DNA of 64,000 nucleotides from Schizosaccharomyces osmophilus (GCF_027921745.1 NC_079238.1:3472001-3536000), one strand, 5' to 3'. Counted from the stretch's first letter, positions 22,722-33,909 are shown. The notes: generated by a model from the sequence alone, not told the origin. Numbers and translations: made by a program.

Positions 22722-23606
22722 ACTAATTGCGCTACATATCTAACCTGGCTGGCAAGTTCGTGGATGTATTTTCTATTATTATTTTTTTTCCTTCTCAGGG
22801 CATCTATAGACGATTTATACTTAATCAATATCTTCCAAAATAACGTTAATAATGAAAGCTACTATTCTTAATCTCTGGCGATGTTGCAGCGAACATGTGC
22901 ATTTACTTTTCGTGATTTTCTTTGTGTTCAAAACACAGTTTATATTAAATATGCGCTCAAGTTCGCGAATGTTGGATTTTTTTTTTAAAAAGTTATAGAA
23001 GAGTTAAATAGCAATAATAATACATGAAATTCGTTGACATGATTGTCATTGCCAAATCACTGAATTATCAATTGGAATAAGAAGAGATTACTAAAACTGG
23101 TCTGAATATAATTTTGCCATGAATCAAATTAGTTTCAACAATGTTTTACCTCTTGGCCTCTTCCAGCCGAAGCCATAAAATTTCAGTTCACAAGAAATCA
23201 ATTCCATTTAACATGAAACAAAACCATCAGCTCATATACATTTAAACAAAAGTGATAACTCGGATTTGTCTTGTGTCAATTCCACTGTTTATTTACCAAA
23301 TAATGTGACGCGCGTACACTTCGCTATCCTAGTTTGACCTAGAGGGCACGCTGCTAACGTGCGCCTAACTATTAAAAAAGTTTTTGTAAAAAAAACCGGG
23401 AAAACTTAGCTTGAAATTCCTGTAAATACAGTGGGAACGATGAGAATAAATGCTTTAACTGCTAGTCATAAGAATCTGGATAAGAAATAACTTTCTCGGC
23501 GATTTGCCTAATCAAACATATGCACGAAAGCATAGGCATAACAATTAAAGTAAAGATATATTATTTATCATAAACGAAAAAATCTAGTGAATCCTGTTTA
23601 AGTATT
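22520..23606. other. Intergene pom1 - Psr1-like phosphatase
   Basis: About 1.1 kb without a supported gene. Includes the pom1 3' flank with a TA/TG microsatellite and the promoter of the phosphatase gene. Confidence 0.5.
22675..22720. repeat. (TA)n/(TG)n microsatellite
   Basis: A compound dinucleotide repeat: a TA run, a short GTGTGTGT stretch, then about ten TA units. It lies about 155 nt past the pom1 stop, probably in its 3' UTR. Confidence 0.9.
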
Positions 23607-24605
23607 ATGTCCTCGAAAGGTCAGTCGACAAAATCCGGAAAACAGGGAAAACCATCGTTTTTTCGAAAGTTTTTTGGAAATTTATGCTGCTGTTTTCAAG
23701 GCGCACCAAGTGAGGATCATAATGAAAAGGTTACTACAGTTTCCAATTCTAGAAGGCCATCACAGTCGCCTACCCCCAATACGCCTCGTAGGTTAAGCCG
23801 TACGATTCAGAGCTCAGATTCGGATACGCATACGCATGGGACTGGTCAGGCACCTGTGCATGTGTTTGAATCTCCCACTCCTGCGCGTACTTCCGTATCT
23901 TTAGAATCCGCGTTTAGTCCCAGTAACGGCAGTGAAAGAGACGTTGCTGAAGATGCAGACTTAGAAAGCAACCATGTTCATTTTCATGAGCAACCCGTTG
24001 AAGTCAGTCCAACTCCTGAGATTCCTTTGCCCGAAGTTAAGCGGTATGGTCCTGGACAATATCTCCTGCCTCCAATTGCCAAAGAAGATGAAGGCAAAAA
24101 ATGCCTCATTTTAGACTTGGACGAAACCCTTGTCCATTCATCATTCAAATACATCGAGGCTGCGGATTATCTTGTTTCCATAGAGATTGACGGCTTATTT
24201 CATGATGTTAGAGTTGTGAAAAGACCGGGAGTCGACTTATTTTTACAACGAATGGGCGAAATTTATGAAATCGTTGTCTTCACTGCGTCTCTTGCCAAAT
24301 ATGCGGATCCCGTCTTAGACATGTTAGATAATTCCCAAGTTGTTCGACACAGACTTTTCCGAGAGGCTTGTTGTAACTATGAAGGAAATTTTGTTAAAGA
24401 TCTTTCTCAACTGGGCAGAAACTTGGAAGATGCGATTATTCTTGACAACTCTCCATCAAGCTACATCTTTCATCCCTCTCATGCAGTTCCTGTCTCTTCT
24501 TGGTTCAATGACATGCACGATATGGAGTTATTAGATTTAATCCCCTTTTTAGAGCAATTGTCTCGGGTTCCCGATGTTTCCACGGTACTAAACTTGCAAT
24601 TATAA
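23607..24605 (+). CDS. Psr1/NIF-type HAD phosphatase
   Basis: A 332-residue member of the FCP1/SCP (NLI-interacting factor) Ser/Thr phosphatase family. The catalytic [10 protein letters not shown] (about residues 169-178) supplies the DxDx(T/V) nucleophile; further HAD motifs are [12 protein letters not shown] and [10 protein letters not shown]. The N-terminus carries a CCC cluster (NLCCCF, about 28-33) near the start, as in S. cerevisiae Psr1/Psr2, where such cysteines are acylated and anchor the enzyme to the plasma membrane. The middle is Ser/Thr/Pro-rich. It matches the uncharacterised phosphatase beside pom1 in S. pombe (SPAC2F7.02c, from memory). Confidence 0.85.
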   Translation: MSSKGQSTKSGKQGKPSFFRKFFGNLCCCFQGAPSEDHNEKVTTVSNSRRPSQSPTPNTPRRLSRTIQSSDSDTHTHGTGQAPVHVFESPTPARTSVSLESAFSPSNGSERDVAEDADLESNHVHFHEQPVEVSPTPEIPLPEVKRYGPGQYLLPPIAKEDEGKKCLILDLDETLVHSSFKYIEAADYLVSIEIDGLFHDVRVVKRPGVDLFLQRMGEIYEIVVFTASLAKYADPVLDMLDNSQVVRHRLFREACCNYEGNFVKDLSQLGRNLEDAIILDNSPSSYIFHPSHAVPVSSWFNDMHDMELLDLIPFLEQLSRVPDVSTVLNLQL

Positions 24606-25258
24606 TTATAATAATTCTCCTATAAAACTCTGCAAGTTCTTATGATCCTTCTTTTTGTCATCCTTAATATGATGTTTTAGTTCTTATATGGACATCGTTC
24701 CAGCTGTTTTGGTGAAATTTAACTCGCAACATCCCAGCTTTTTAATCCCTTCTCTTACCATACCCAAATTGGTAATATATATATCAATTCCATAATCTTT
24801 TCCTTTACGAGATTTGCGGCCATTAATTGATTTTGTTGCCTTCCTACATTTACAATTTAACACAACTTGATGATGAAAACACACTTTGATTATTAATCTT
24901 TTCTATTTTCACGTTTACAAACAAGATGAAGGCATGCGCTATGCGACAGGTCCCAAGCCTATTTCCTGATGGTTTTTGTTCATTTAATTCATGTATCATA
25001 ATAGCATGGAAACTCAGGAAGTATAGTATAGATCGTGCAATATAATCTTTTTCTTCCGTCTTTTACATAATGACATGTACTTACGCACTAATCGCAGTAT
25101 TCATTATCTATTCAACACAGAAACGATATTATATATAGAAAAAATAAAATCCAACTAGTCAACAAAACTCAGCATGCACTTTTGGCTTTCATGAAACAAA
25201 AAAAAGTTCGTTGAAACAAAACGAGGCAAAAAAGAGAGAACATCAAACGTATTCCAAA
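24606..25258. other. Convergent intergene (phosphatase/lys3)
   Basis: 3' flanks of two convergent genes. AT-rich with a TATATATAT run near 24776. No gene seen. Confidence 0.5.
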
Positions 25259-26365
25259 TTAGAGTTTCTTTACCATTTCCTCGTAAAGCTTCTTAGCTCT
25301 AATCCAGACGGGTGCGTTATTTACGTCCTTCAAAGCAAACAAGCTTGGAAGAAGAGCCTCACTGAAAGCTTCGGAAGATTCCCTAGGAAGCAAAGTGGGA
25401 AGATGATCAATGGAGATTACCTCAAGAGGCAAAGGTCCCTCGATTCCATCAACAGGAACGGTTGGGTGATCGAATGAAGTGTTCACATTGTAGATGGGGA
25501 TGGGGTTGTTAGGATTGGTAGTATCGCAGCTAACATCGCATACTACGCGCAGCTTGCGGCCAGAGACGTTAAGAGAATCAACGGTGCAAAATTTGGGGAT
25601 GGGGGCACTGAGGTAGATACAGTTTACAAAAATGTCAGATTCAGTGATTTCACGGAAGGGACCGCCCTTCTTGGTCTCATTGATATCCCAACGAAGGATA
25701 TCCTTCTCAGGGATACCAATTTTCATGGCCAAATCGCAAGCACCGCTACCACATCGTCCGCGAGCGCCGATAACCAGGATGCGAGGATACTGGTTATTGT
25801 TCTTACGGAGAGCAAGACGAACTTGACGAGCAACATGACGAACAAGAGTCTTCTCGTTGGGGAATGGACGGACAGAACCAAAAGGCTTCTTGGGATGCAA
25901 GATTTGGTGAGCCCAGACCAAATAAGAAAGGGCAGATCCAGCAAAGCCTGCATGGTAGCCAAAAGCAGCAACACGACGGCCACTATCGTCTTGCAAAAAC
26001 TCCAAATCGTATAGGAGACCGTTGCCCTGGGGAAAACGCGACAAGACTTCCCGCCAACCTTCTTGGTTTTTATAGCAATGAGCGAATTGGATATGAGTAT
26101 GATGGAGAGGACTGTCGTCATTTTCAGGAAGCTCCTTCAAGCCGAATATATAAGCATTACTAGGTGCGTTTCTCCATGATCCTTCAGGAGCCATTTCGAA
26201 TCCTGCACGCTCAAACTCAGAATCCTTGAAAGCACGCTGAGAGGAGCGCTCAATAGTGACATGGAAGCCAGCATTCGCCAACTCCTTTGCAGTCGTAGGC
26301 GTCAAAGCGCTACGCTCTTCCAAAGGCTTACTTTCGGCGCGCAACCAAATATGAGGGCCAGACAT
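25259..26365 (-). CDS. lys3: Saccharopine dehydrogenase, NAD+, lysine-forming
   Basis: A 368-residue enzyme that splits saccharopine to lysine and 2-oxoglutarate, the last step of the fungal alpha-aminoadipate pathway. The N-terminus (WLRAESKPLEERSALTP) matches the AlaDH/PNT-like substrate domain. The NAD-binding loop is GARGRCGSGA (about residues 199-208). Length equals the usual fungal enzyme (about 368-373). The C-terminus ends KKL, resembling but not matching the canonical SKL-type peroxisomal signal (S. cerevisiae Lys1 ends SRL). It is convergent with the phosphatase gene and divergent from the DUF3128 gene, with a 266-nt shared promoter. Confidence 0.95.
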   Translation of the reverse strand: MSGPHIWLRAESKPLEERSALTPTTAKELANAGFHVTIERSSQRAFKDSEFERAGFEMAPEGSWRNAPSNAYIFGLKELPENDDSPLHHTHIQFAHCYKNQEGWREVLSRFPQGNGLLYDLEFLQDDSGRRVAAFGYHAGFAGSALSYLVWAHQILHPKKPFGSVRPFPNEKTLVRHVARQVRLALRKNNNQYPRILVIGARGRCGSGACDLAMKIGIPEKDILRWDINETKKGGPFREITESDIFVNCIYLSAPIPKFCTVDSLNVSGRKLRVVCDVSCDTTNPNNPIPIYNVNTSFDHPTVPVDGIEGPLPLEVISIDHLPTLLPRESSEAFSEALLPSLFALKDVNNAPVWIRAKKLYEEMVKKL

Positions 26366-26631
26366 TCTTATTAAGCACCAGAAATAAAGTTCCTTCTACT
26401 GTTGCCTTACGTCCAAGAAATGAGAGACTTCAAGCTTTTGTAACCAAAAACTTATTGTCCAAGGTGGAAGAAAGATAATTAGTTTGATAAATAAATTCCT
26501 GTTATGCAAGTCCATCACCAAGATACCGTGCTTACCTTCCAGCACTCTATATGGTCCACGAAGGATTATAGAAGCTACGCGCTCCAGGCATAAAAACCTT
26601 TCATTTGTTTTAATGTTTTAGTTTTAAAAGA

Positions 26632-26970
26632 ATGGAGGAAAAAAAAGACGTACAGAATGAGCAATTGAAGGAATCCATGTACTTAAAATCGGGATATCAA
26701 GAAGAACCATGCAGTCTACAATACTACTTTGATCAAATGGCAATGTGTTTGACAGTTACTTCGCAAATTCGACACTATTACCGGTATGGAGATTACAATA
26801 AATGCAAAGGAGCATTCACAGACTTTAAGTGGTGTTTGTCTACAAAATCGAAAAGCCCAGAGGAACAGCAGAAAATGTTGCAACAACGTCGACTGGATCA
26901 ATGGGTGGAATTACGAGAAGGACCAAACAGTGAAGATATTTGGAACGTGCGGACCCAACCAAAAGATTAG
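26632..26970 (+). CDS. Small DUF3128-family protein
   Basis: A 112-residue protein of the fungal DUF3128 family (early meiotic-induction/mitochondria-linked proteins). Cysteine positions (CSLQ, AMCLT, KCKGAF, KWCLS) and the spacing SLQYYFDQMAMC ... YYRYGDYNKC ... DFKWC fit the family. No signal peptide or membrane segment is seen. The Lys/Glu-rich N-terminus starts at the only reasonable ATG. The S. pombe counterpart lies beside lys3 (SPAC227.17c, from memory). It is the last gene of the chromosome I-like block. Confidence 0.75.
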   Translation: MEEKKDVQNEQLKESMYLKSGYQEEPCSLQYYFDQMAMCLTVTSQIRHYYRYGDYNKCKGAFTDFKWCLSTKSKSPEEQQKMLQQRRLDQWVELREGPNSEDIWNVRTQPKD

Positions 26971-28182
26971 CTGTTTTTACAAAACGTTGGGATGCGCATT
27001 CAAAGCAACTTGTTTTAGTATATGGTTTAGGTGTAAACTACCAGAGCGTGGACAATTCGTGTCTAGACGTGATTTCTTTGGATCCGTCTCTCTGGGTGTC
27101 CTTCCAAGGCAATTTCTAAACAGTCAAAATTGATGTGGAGAGTTGCATGGATCAAGAGGAGAAAGAATATGATAAACGGTGATTCATACGAGCTAAAGAT
27201 TTAGGAAGGATTCTATGAAAAGATTTCTTCTTATAATAAGAATGATTTCATGATTTTAACCGATCATGTGCGTGTATGTGTCCTATTAAATGGGATCAAG
27301 ATTCAAACAAACATTTCACCTGAGGTAAATCAAATAAGCAAAGAATGTCTCGTCTCGCGTAAAAGGAATCAGAGAGAAGATTAGCAATTGATCAAATGAT
27401 TTCAGCAACCGACCAAAATGTCTGGGTTATGTAAGTAAATTAAACTCGTCATCATTTTCCAGTGTGCGTTCTTGAGACTTGGCTACTGTTGGATAAATAA
27501 ACATTTTCTGTTATTGTTTCAGCACATCTTGTTTCACTTCCACTTTCATATAGACTTGAACGTTCGAAAGGAAAGGGAAATCAGAGCAGCCCCTTTACAA
27601 CTGGACTGCACCTTGACATGCATCTTGCGAAGCGTGCAAATGCCTCACAGTACTATGTGCAAGTCCGTTTCTCCTTTTAAACAAACAAACTCAAACTCAT
27701 GATCAAGAATCCATGGCTAACCATCCATGATGTGAAGCTTTACGCTTGCATATCCATAGTTTCTTACTTACTTATTAGAATGAGGAATTAGTCGTTTTTA
27801 AAGATCCTTGACGCTAAAAATTCACACTTTTTATTAACATTTTTTATTTGCTATGGTGGTAGAGATTCGGTGAAAGGATACGTTGTAGGTCATACCGTGC
27901 TTTCATTTGGAAGGAACTCACAACTAGCAAGTTGCAATTGCACTGTCAAGAAGAGATTTAAACCATTTGAATTCTGAACTTATAAAAGGGAAGAACTTAC
28001 TTTTACTTAATTATTCTCAAACCACCGGACTTCAGCTAGGATCGCGTATCAGGAACTTCCATCATTGAAAGTGTGTATTGTCTTGATAAACAAGAAGGAA
28101 ATCCCCTTTTTTTCATAATAAGTTTGCTAAAGCTTGTTTTCCTTTTTAATAAACTGAAGGCGAAAGCGACGAATTGAATGCT
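26971..28182. other. Intergene at the junction of two synteny blocks
   Basis: About 1.2 kb with no convincing gene between the chromosome I-like block (ending at the DUF3128 gene) and the chromosome II-like block (starting at gid2). Short ORFs here lack family resemblance. No tRNA, 5S or LTR-like sequence was recognised at the junction. The last 180 nt before gid2 form its promoter. Confidence 0.55.
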
Positions 28183-29388
28183 ATGAACTTCGACGAGTGG
28201 CAGCGAGTGGAGGAAACAGCAATTGGAGACAAATGTCTTCAGAAATTGGATGAATTAGAAACAATTTTATTAGCTACCAAGGATGCATGTATTAGAGACC
28301 CTGGAAATGTGTCGAAACAACTCACGGGTTCTTGTACAAAAACAGAGCAAGTTTTTGATGATATGAAGAAGATGGAAAAAAGATTCAACTCTTCTATGAA
28401 TAAATTTGGAAAAGCTTTAGATCGGAAATTCAATTTTAACCTAGAAGATATCAGCTTACATTCTTCGTTTGAAGACAAGAAGAATGAGCTAAACACTGCA
28501 TTGGCCTTGCATTTTTTTCGTCAGGGAGAGACTGAAATTGCTCATTCTTTTTGCAAAGAAGCCGGCATCGAGGAGCCGCCCAACATGGTCCAGGCATTTA
28601 CACTTCTCAACACAATTCTTCAAGGAATCCGTCAGCATGATTTACAATTTGCAATCGACTGGGCGCTTCAATGCCGCGGATATTTGGAAAGGAAAGGAAG
28701 TAATTTGGAGTTTCTTTTACATCGACACCAGTTACTGAATGAGTATTTTCAGACACAAGATGTTTTAGCCGCTATCCATTATTGTCGTACGTATTTGACG
28801 GACTTCCAAGACAAGCACTTGAAAGAGATGCAAAAGTTAATCGGTGCTTTGTTCTTTAGTTCTAGAAGTGCTAGTGTCGTTTCTTCCAAAATGAATGGAT
28901 CCCACAAAGGTCGTTCCGAACAACATGAAATAAACCAACTTGCAAATGATATTCCAGAGGACTATCGAAAAGTTTTACGTCTGGACTGGAAGCACTTAGA
29001 GTTAATTTTTGTGCGTGAATTTTGTGCTGCTTTAGGCATGTCTCTAGACTCCCCTGTGGATATTGTAGTAAATGCCGGCTCAATTGCTCTGCCGGTTTTA
29101 TTAAAGGTGTCCAATATCATGAAGCAAAAGCATACTGAATGGACTTCTCAAAATGAATTACCAGTGGAAATTCATTTACCCACAAATTACCACTTTCACA
29201 GCGTTTTTACGTGTCCCGTCAGTAAAGAACAAGCTACCGAAGAGAATCCTCCCATGATGATGTCTTGCGGCCATGTCATTGCCCAAGAAAGTCTACGACA
29301 ACTGTCCCGAAATGGCTCTCAACATTTTAAATGCCCCTACTGTCCAAATGAAAATGATGCTGAAAGCTCTACTCGGGTTTATTTTTAA
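28183..29388 (+). CDS. gid2: GID/CTLH ubiquitin ligase RING subunit Gid2 (Rmd5)
   Basis: A 401-residue subunit of the GID/CTLH E3 ligase, which in yeasts marks gluconeogenic enzymes for degradation when glucose returns. The C-terminal degenerate RING has the Rmd5-type [16 protein letters not shown] and FKCPYCPNE motifs (about residues 345-395). The middle carries LisH/CTLH-like helices (for example [23 protein letters not shown], about 104-130). The start is the first ATG after three open codons. Gid9/Fyv10 also has CTLH, but this RING ending is Rmd5-type. Confidence 0.9.
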   Translation: MNFDEWQRVEETAIGDKCLQKLDELETILLATKDACIRDPGNVSKQLTGSCTKTEQVFDDMKKMEKRFNSSMNKFGKALDRKFNFNLEDISLHSSFEDKKNELNTALALHFFRQGETEIAHSFCKEAGIEEPPNMVQAFTLLNTILQGIRQHDLQFAIDWALQCRGYLERKGSNLEFLLHRHQLLNEYFQTQDVLAAIHYCRTYLTDFQDKHLKEMQKLIGALFFSSRSASVVSSKMNGSHKGRSEQHEINQLANDIPEDYRKVLRLDWKHLELIFVREFCAALGMSLDSPVDIVVNAGSIALPVLLKVSNIMKQKHTEWTSQNELPVEIHLPTNYHFHSVFTCPVSKEQATEENPPMMMSCGHVIAQESLRQLSRNGSQHFKCPYCPNENDAESSTRVYF

Positions 29389-29655
29389 TGAATTCTCTAA
29401 TTTGATCGCTACGATTTGTTTTCTTAAGAAAACTTAATATTATGATATAACTATAAACAGAAATAACAAAGAAAGACTCGCAGACCTGAATCTCATGTTT
29501 GATCTATTGATTTTATGCCTTTTCGCGAATATTTTCATGTTACTTTTGTCGGGCCTGTTACTCGGGTGACGTTATTTTTAAAGTGTATGTCCCTCGCAAA
29601 ATTTGATGGAAACCTATTTTTTTCGCAACTAGACGTTTCTCTTGTTTTTGGAAGA

Positions 29656-30906
29656 ATGGCGGTACTACCATTTTTTGATTTATCGAAATTTGAAGGTAAT
29701 GGATTCAAGACCCTAGAGTGGCTTCAATACGTGGGTTGTTTGGAAACTCGGGTGTTCCCTGAACACTTTGAAAAATCTTTAGAAAAGGTAAAAAAGATTT
29801 CAGAGTCCGTCGATTTGATCGTCGATACGACAACCGGATTGTCCATTGAAGAATGCGTTAAGATATTGAACGCCGGTGCTCTGGCTATTTTGGTAGATGA
29901 AGAAGTTTTGCAAGAACTGTCTGATATTTCTCCTAGTCGTCTCATTTTTAAGACAAACACCACCGACATAAAAAAGATTGAAGAGCTTTGTAAATTTGCT
30001 GGCTCTTTTCAATGGATTGCGAAAACGCAAGACTATCCTCCCGAGTTTTTTGAAAAAGCTAGTAAGCTGATCCGTAAGTCGGTCTTACCGGCTGGTGGAA
30101 ACCGCATGCTTTACTTAGAATTCCCTGTTAAACCTTCTGTGGAGACGTTAGCCTCTATCTCTTTGCATTCCGTCGTTCCAGTTGTCACCAGTGAGTATCT
30201 CACCGTTAACAGCGAAGCTGAACCAGACAAATTGCATCTTTCTGATATGGTTATGATTGACGCCAAGACCGATCGAAAGGATGGCTTGTATTCCACTTTG
30301 GTTGTAAATGAGCTTGGTGTTGCTCTTGGTCTCGTTTACTCGAGCAAAGAAAGCGTCGCCGAGTCTTTGAAGACAGGTACTGGTGTTTACCAATCCCGTA
30401 AGCGTGGCTTGTGGTACAAAGGAGCAACTTCTGGTGCTGTTCAAAAATTGTTGCGCATTGATTTGGACTGTGATGGAGACTGCTTGCGTTTCATCGTCCA
30501 TCAAACCGGAAAAGGATTCTGTCACCTCGATACTTTGCACTGTTTTGGCCATGCTTCTGGTTTGCCTCAGTTGGAATCCGTTTTGACAGATAGAAAAGAG
30601 AATGCTCCCGAGGGCTCTTATACCGCTCGTCTCTTTTCTGATCCAAAACTTTTGCGCGCTAAAATTATGGAAGAAGCTGAAGAACTTTGTGATGCCAAGA
30701 CCAAAGATGAAGTTACATGGGAGATGGCTGATTTACTTTACTTTGCCATAACTCGTTGCGTCGGCTCTGGTGTTACTTTAGAAGACATTAGCCGCCATTT
30801 GGACTTAAAGCATCGTAAAGTCACTAGAAGAAAAGGTGATGCCAAAAAGGCTTGGGAGGAAAAGTTGAAAGACAAGGGAGGAGTTGCCAATACTGAGTCC
30901 TCATGA
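29656..30906 (+). CDS. his7: Phosphoribosyl-AMP cyclohydrolase / phosphoribosyl-ATP pyrophosphohydrolase
   Basis: A bifunctional histidine-synthesis enzyme (steps 2 and 3), 416 residues from this start. The N-terminal about 200 residues are the fungal His4-type leading domain. PRA-CH follows (GVYQSRKRGLWYKGATS, then DLDCDGDCLRF and GKGFCH with the metal-binding Cys). The C-terminal PRA-PH part has KIMEEAEELCDA and EMADLLYF. It lacks the histidinol dehydrogenase domain of S. cerevisiae His4, as expected in fission yeast. The frame is open to an ATG 47 codons upstream (29515). I chose the later ATG because MAVLPFFDL fits the family start and the length fits S. pombe (about 417). Confidence 0.93.
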   Translation: MAVLPFFDLSKFEGNGFKTLEWLQYVGCLETRVFPEHFEKSLEKVKKISESVDLIVDTTTGLSIEECVKILNAGALAILVDEEVLQELSDISPSRLIFKTNTTDIKKIEELCKFAGSFQWIAKTQDYPPEFFEKASKLIRKSVLPAGGNRMLYLEFPVKPSVETLASISLHSVVPVVTSEYLTVNSEAEPDKLHLSDMVMIDAKTDRKDGLYSTLVVNELGVALGLVYSSKESVAESLKTGTGVYQSRKRGLWYKGATSGAVQKLLRIDLDCDGDCLRFIVHQTGKGFCHLDTLHCFGHASGLPQLESVLTDRKENAPEGSYTARLFSDPKLLRAKIMEEAEELCDAKTKDEVTWEMADLLYFAITRCVGSGVTLEDISRHLDLKHRKVTRRKGDAKKAWEEKLKDKGGVANTESS

Positions 30907-31191
30907 TTTTTATTGAGATTACGTTTTCACTTGGTATGAAAAAAAAAAGCAGAAAAAAAAACAAGCAAATAGACCGCTATCTTAATGTCCTTTAGTCAAT
31001 TGCATATATTCAACCGCATGATATTACAACACAATCTTATTTCCTTTTTACGTTGAATTTCTATAAAATTAGTCTTTCCATAATTAACCAAAAAAGTAAC
31101 AAAATAATTCATATTAATTGTTCTTAAATAAAACATTCAAACAGAACGGTAAAGGCTTGCTTACAGTCCAGAAGAGTAAAAGTTCGCATAA

Positions 31192-33909
31192 TTATACTTG
31201 GTTGTCAACCCGCTGATAACTATTTTGCGTAGAACCCCATTTTAATTTACTGCGTAAAGAAACCCATAACTTTCGAAGCTTTTGCTTAAAAGAGTCCTTT
31301 TCAAAATCGGATGTCTCATCAATAGAATTATATTGTGCAGGCCTTTTCCATCTCTTCAGCAGTAGACTGCTAAGCGTTACACTAAGGCTAGAAAACATCA
31401 TTGCTGCACTTGCCCACATTGGATTTAAATATACATTCCACGGTAAAAGAAAGCCCATAGCTATAGGAATCATGCAAAGATTGTAAGTGCATGCCCATAC
31501 TAAATTATAACGTATTCTTCTAACAATCACTTTAGCAAGATCAAATGCAACAGCAACGTCAATTAAAATGCCTTTGCGAACAAGAACAACATCGGCGCTC
31601 TCCAAAGCAATTCCAGATCCACTGCTAGGCGCGATACCGACATCAGCTAGAGCCAACGAAGGAGAATCATTAATACCATCTCCTACCATTGCTACGCAAT
31701 GTCCTTCATCCTTCTTCTGTTGAACAATAGCTGTTTTCGTGGTTGGAACTGCCTCTGCATAAACGTCTGAGGCCAAAATACCAACATCATAGGCAACTCT
31801 TCGAGCGGTAGGAAGCTGATCACCAGTAAGTAAAATTACGTTCTTCTTCATCATTTTTAATGCTGACACGCAGCGCACGGCATCCGGGCGCAATTCATCC
31901 ATACATCCCAAAAAGCCCATAAATTCATTATCAATAGAAATTTGAACACATGTTAATCCATCGTTAGATGCAAAACCCACTTTATGCTCAACTTCAAGGG
32001 GAGTATGAATCTGGTTTTCTTTTAACAGCAGTGAATTGCCCAGTAATAAAGTGAAAAGACGATCTTCATATAAAACTTCTGCCTTGGCTCCTTGGCCCGG
32101 GATTGCAACAAAAGATTTCAGTTCCATTGGATAAGTATTTTTAAGACTTCGAATTTTTTCAGTAATCGCTTTGCCGATGGGATGCTCACTAGCAAGTTCC
32201 GCCGTATATACTAATCCCCAAATCTTATCGACAGAAATATTTAATTTCCTTGAATTTTCCTCAACAACTTCCATTTGGTTAACTGTTAATTCACCACGGG
32301 TGAGAGTTCCCGTTTTGTCAAACACTACGGTATCAACTTTGTTCAACGCTTCTAAAATATCACCCCCTTTTACGATTATTCCATTTAAAGCGCCAACGCC
32401 AGTTCCAACCATAACTGCAGTGGGTGTGCTTAAGCCCAATGCACAAGGACAAGCTACTACAATTACACTAATAGTTAACTTCAAACAAACGGAAAATTTT
32501 CCGATGCTATCATTAAAAATTGGAGGATATGTGGTTGAAAAACTGACGAATAGGTACCAAAACACAAACGTCGACAGCCCCAAACTTATGATTATAGGAA
32601 TAAATATACCGGCAACCTTATCCGCGAACTCCTGGATAGGCGCCTTGGATGTTTGAGCCTTCTGAACCAAATCCACGATGACCGCTAATTGCGATTCGCG
32701 AGGGGACTTTGAAGCTTTGAGAAGTATACGACCATTTCCGTTTACAGTACCGCTTAGAACCGAGTCATCCTTTTTTTTATAAAGAGGCACAGGTTCACCT
32801 GAAACAGAACTCTCATCTATATACGAGGATCCTTCAATAATTATACCATCGACAGAAATGCGATCACCTGGTCGAATCAAAACTGTATCACCGGGCTGTA
32901 CCAAATCAGTTTCTACGTCAATCTGTTCATCATCTTCAATAATAGTCGTATTTGAAGGGGCAAGATTAAGAAGCTGGGAGAGAGCAGCAGATGTAGAGCC
33001 TTTTGCTTTACTTTCCAGGTATCTTCCCAGGGTTACAAAAGACAGAAGCATGTCGGAGGTATCAAAAAAGATGGGAGCTGTTCTATACGAATCAGAATGG
33101 TGAGCTTTATACAGTAGCATAAAATAAACGCTAGCTAAGAAAGCCGTAGTAGAGCCCAAGCAAACTAAAACATCCATGTTTGCAGTACCGCGTTTTAACG
33201 AACGGAATGCGGTTTTATAATACACTCTTCCGACACCGAATTGTACTGGAATAGATAGCAATAGAGTAACCAAGTCAGAAGCACAGATGCCAAATAAATG
33301 AGGCACAAGGAAGACGTTACGCATACTTTCACAAGAATCGAAAACTTTAGGAAGCAACATAACAAAAGAAGAGAAAATAATACACACAATAAAGCGAGAC
33401 CTCCACACCTTTGCTTGATCCAACCGCTGAAATGAGTGAAGCCTGGAGGACATGGAATCTACGGATTTGTACGTGCATGTGACATCCATAGATTGTAATT
33501 CTTTCAAAATCGTTCTAGGGCCAGTAATTTCGGAATCGTAACTGACGTGAATGACAGCATCCGGCTGGGTTTGTTGACGGACACACAAAACACCCTGTAT
33601 GTCGTTCACTTGGCTTTGGACCTTTTCTAGCAATTCCTGATTTAGCGGAGATAAAAGATAATACAAAGCAGTCTCTCCATGTTCCCCTTCCGACGTAGAG
33701 ATGATTGAAGCGTCAAACCCACAGTCTTCGATTCTCTCTTTGATGTCTTCGGGAGAAATTGTGCTCATATCGTAGACAGCAACGGCTCGTTCCAACAACA
33801 ATGACACAGTAAATTGCTGCATACCCTCGACGGATTTCAACATTGCTTGAATCGAAGCAACGCAGCTAGTGCAAGTCATACCTTGCACGTTGAGAATTGT
33901 AGTAACCAT
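31192..33909 (-). CDS. ccc2: Copper-transporting P1B-type ATPase Ccc2
   Basis: A 905-residue P-type ATPase that loads copper into the Golgi lumen for multicopper oxidases such as those of the iron-uptake pathway. One N-terminal metal-binding domain has the CxxC site (GMTCTSC, about residues 10-16); a second HMA-like fold at about 80-150 has no CxxC. Then come eight membrane segments, an actuator motif (SSVSGEPVPL), the intramembrane CPC (VVACPCALGLSTP), the phosphorylation site DKTGT, the SEHP loop and the hinge GDGINDSPSLA. Length is as in S. pombe (about 904). It converges on his7. Confidence 0.96.
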   Translation of the reverse strand: MVTTILNVQGMTCTSCVASIQAMLKSVEGMQQFTVSLLLERAVAVYDMSTISPEDIKERIEDCGFDASIISTSEGEHGETALYYLLSPLNQELLEKVQSQVNDIQGVLCVRQQTQPDAVIHVSYDSEITGPRTILKELQSMDVTCTYKSVDSMSSRLHSFQRLDQAKVWRSRFIVCIIFSSFVMLLPKVFDSCESMRNVFLVPHLFGICASDLVTLLLSIPVQFGVGRVYYKTAFRSLKRGTANMDVLVCLGSTTAFLASVYFMLLYKAHHSDSYRTAPIFFDTSDMLLSFVTLGRYLESKAKGSTSAALSQLLNLAPSNTTIIEDDEQIDVETDLVQPGDTVLIRPGDRISVDGIIIEGSSYIDESSVSGEPVPLYKKKDDSVLSGTVNGNGRILLKASKSPRESQLAVIVDLVQKAQTSKAPIQEFADKVAGIFIPIIISLGLSTFVFWYLFVSFSTTYPPIFNDSIGKFSVCLKLTISVIVVACPCALGLSTPTAVMVGTGVGALNGIIVKGGDILEALNKVDTVVFDKTGTLTRGELTVNQMEVVEENSRKLNISVDKIWGLVYTAELASEHPIGKAITEKIRSLKNTYPMELKSFVAIPGQGAKAEVLYEDRLFTLLLGNSLLLKENQIHTPLEVEHKVGFASNDGLTCVQISIDNEFMGFLGCMDELRPDAVRCVSALKMMKKNVILLTGDQLPTARRVAYDVGILASDVYAEAVPTTKTAIVQQKKDEGHCVAMVGDGINDSPSLALADVGIAPSSGSGIALESADVVLVRKGILIDVAVAFDLAKVIVRRIRYNLVWACTYNLCMIPIAMGFLLPWNVYLNPMWASAAMMFSSLSVTLSSLLLKRWKRPAQYNSIDETSDFEKDSFKQKLRKLWVSLRSKLKWGSTQNSYQRVDNQV

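Noticed and set aside
27472-27702. A 76-codon ORF in the synteny-junction spacer.
   Set aside because: No family resemblance, His/Phe-rich by chance, and no splice signals linking it to another exon.
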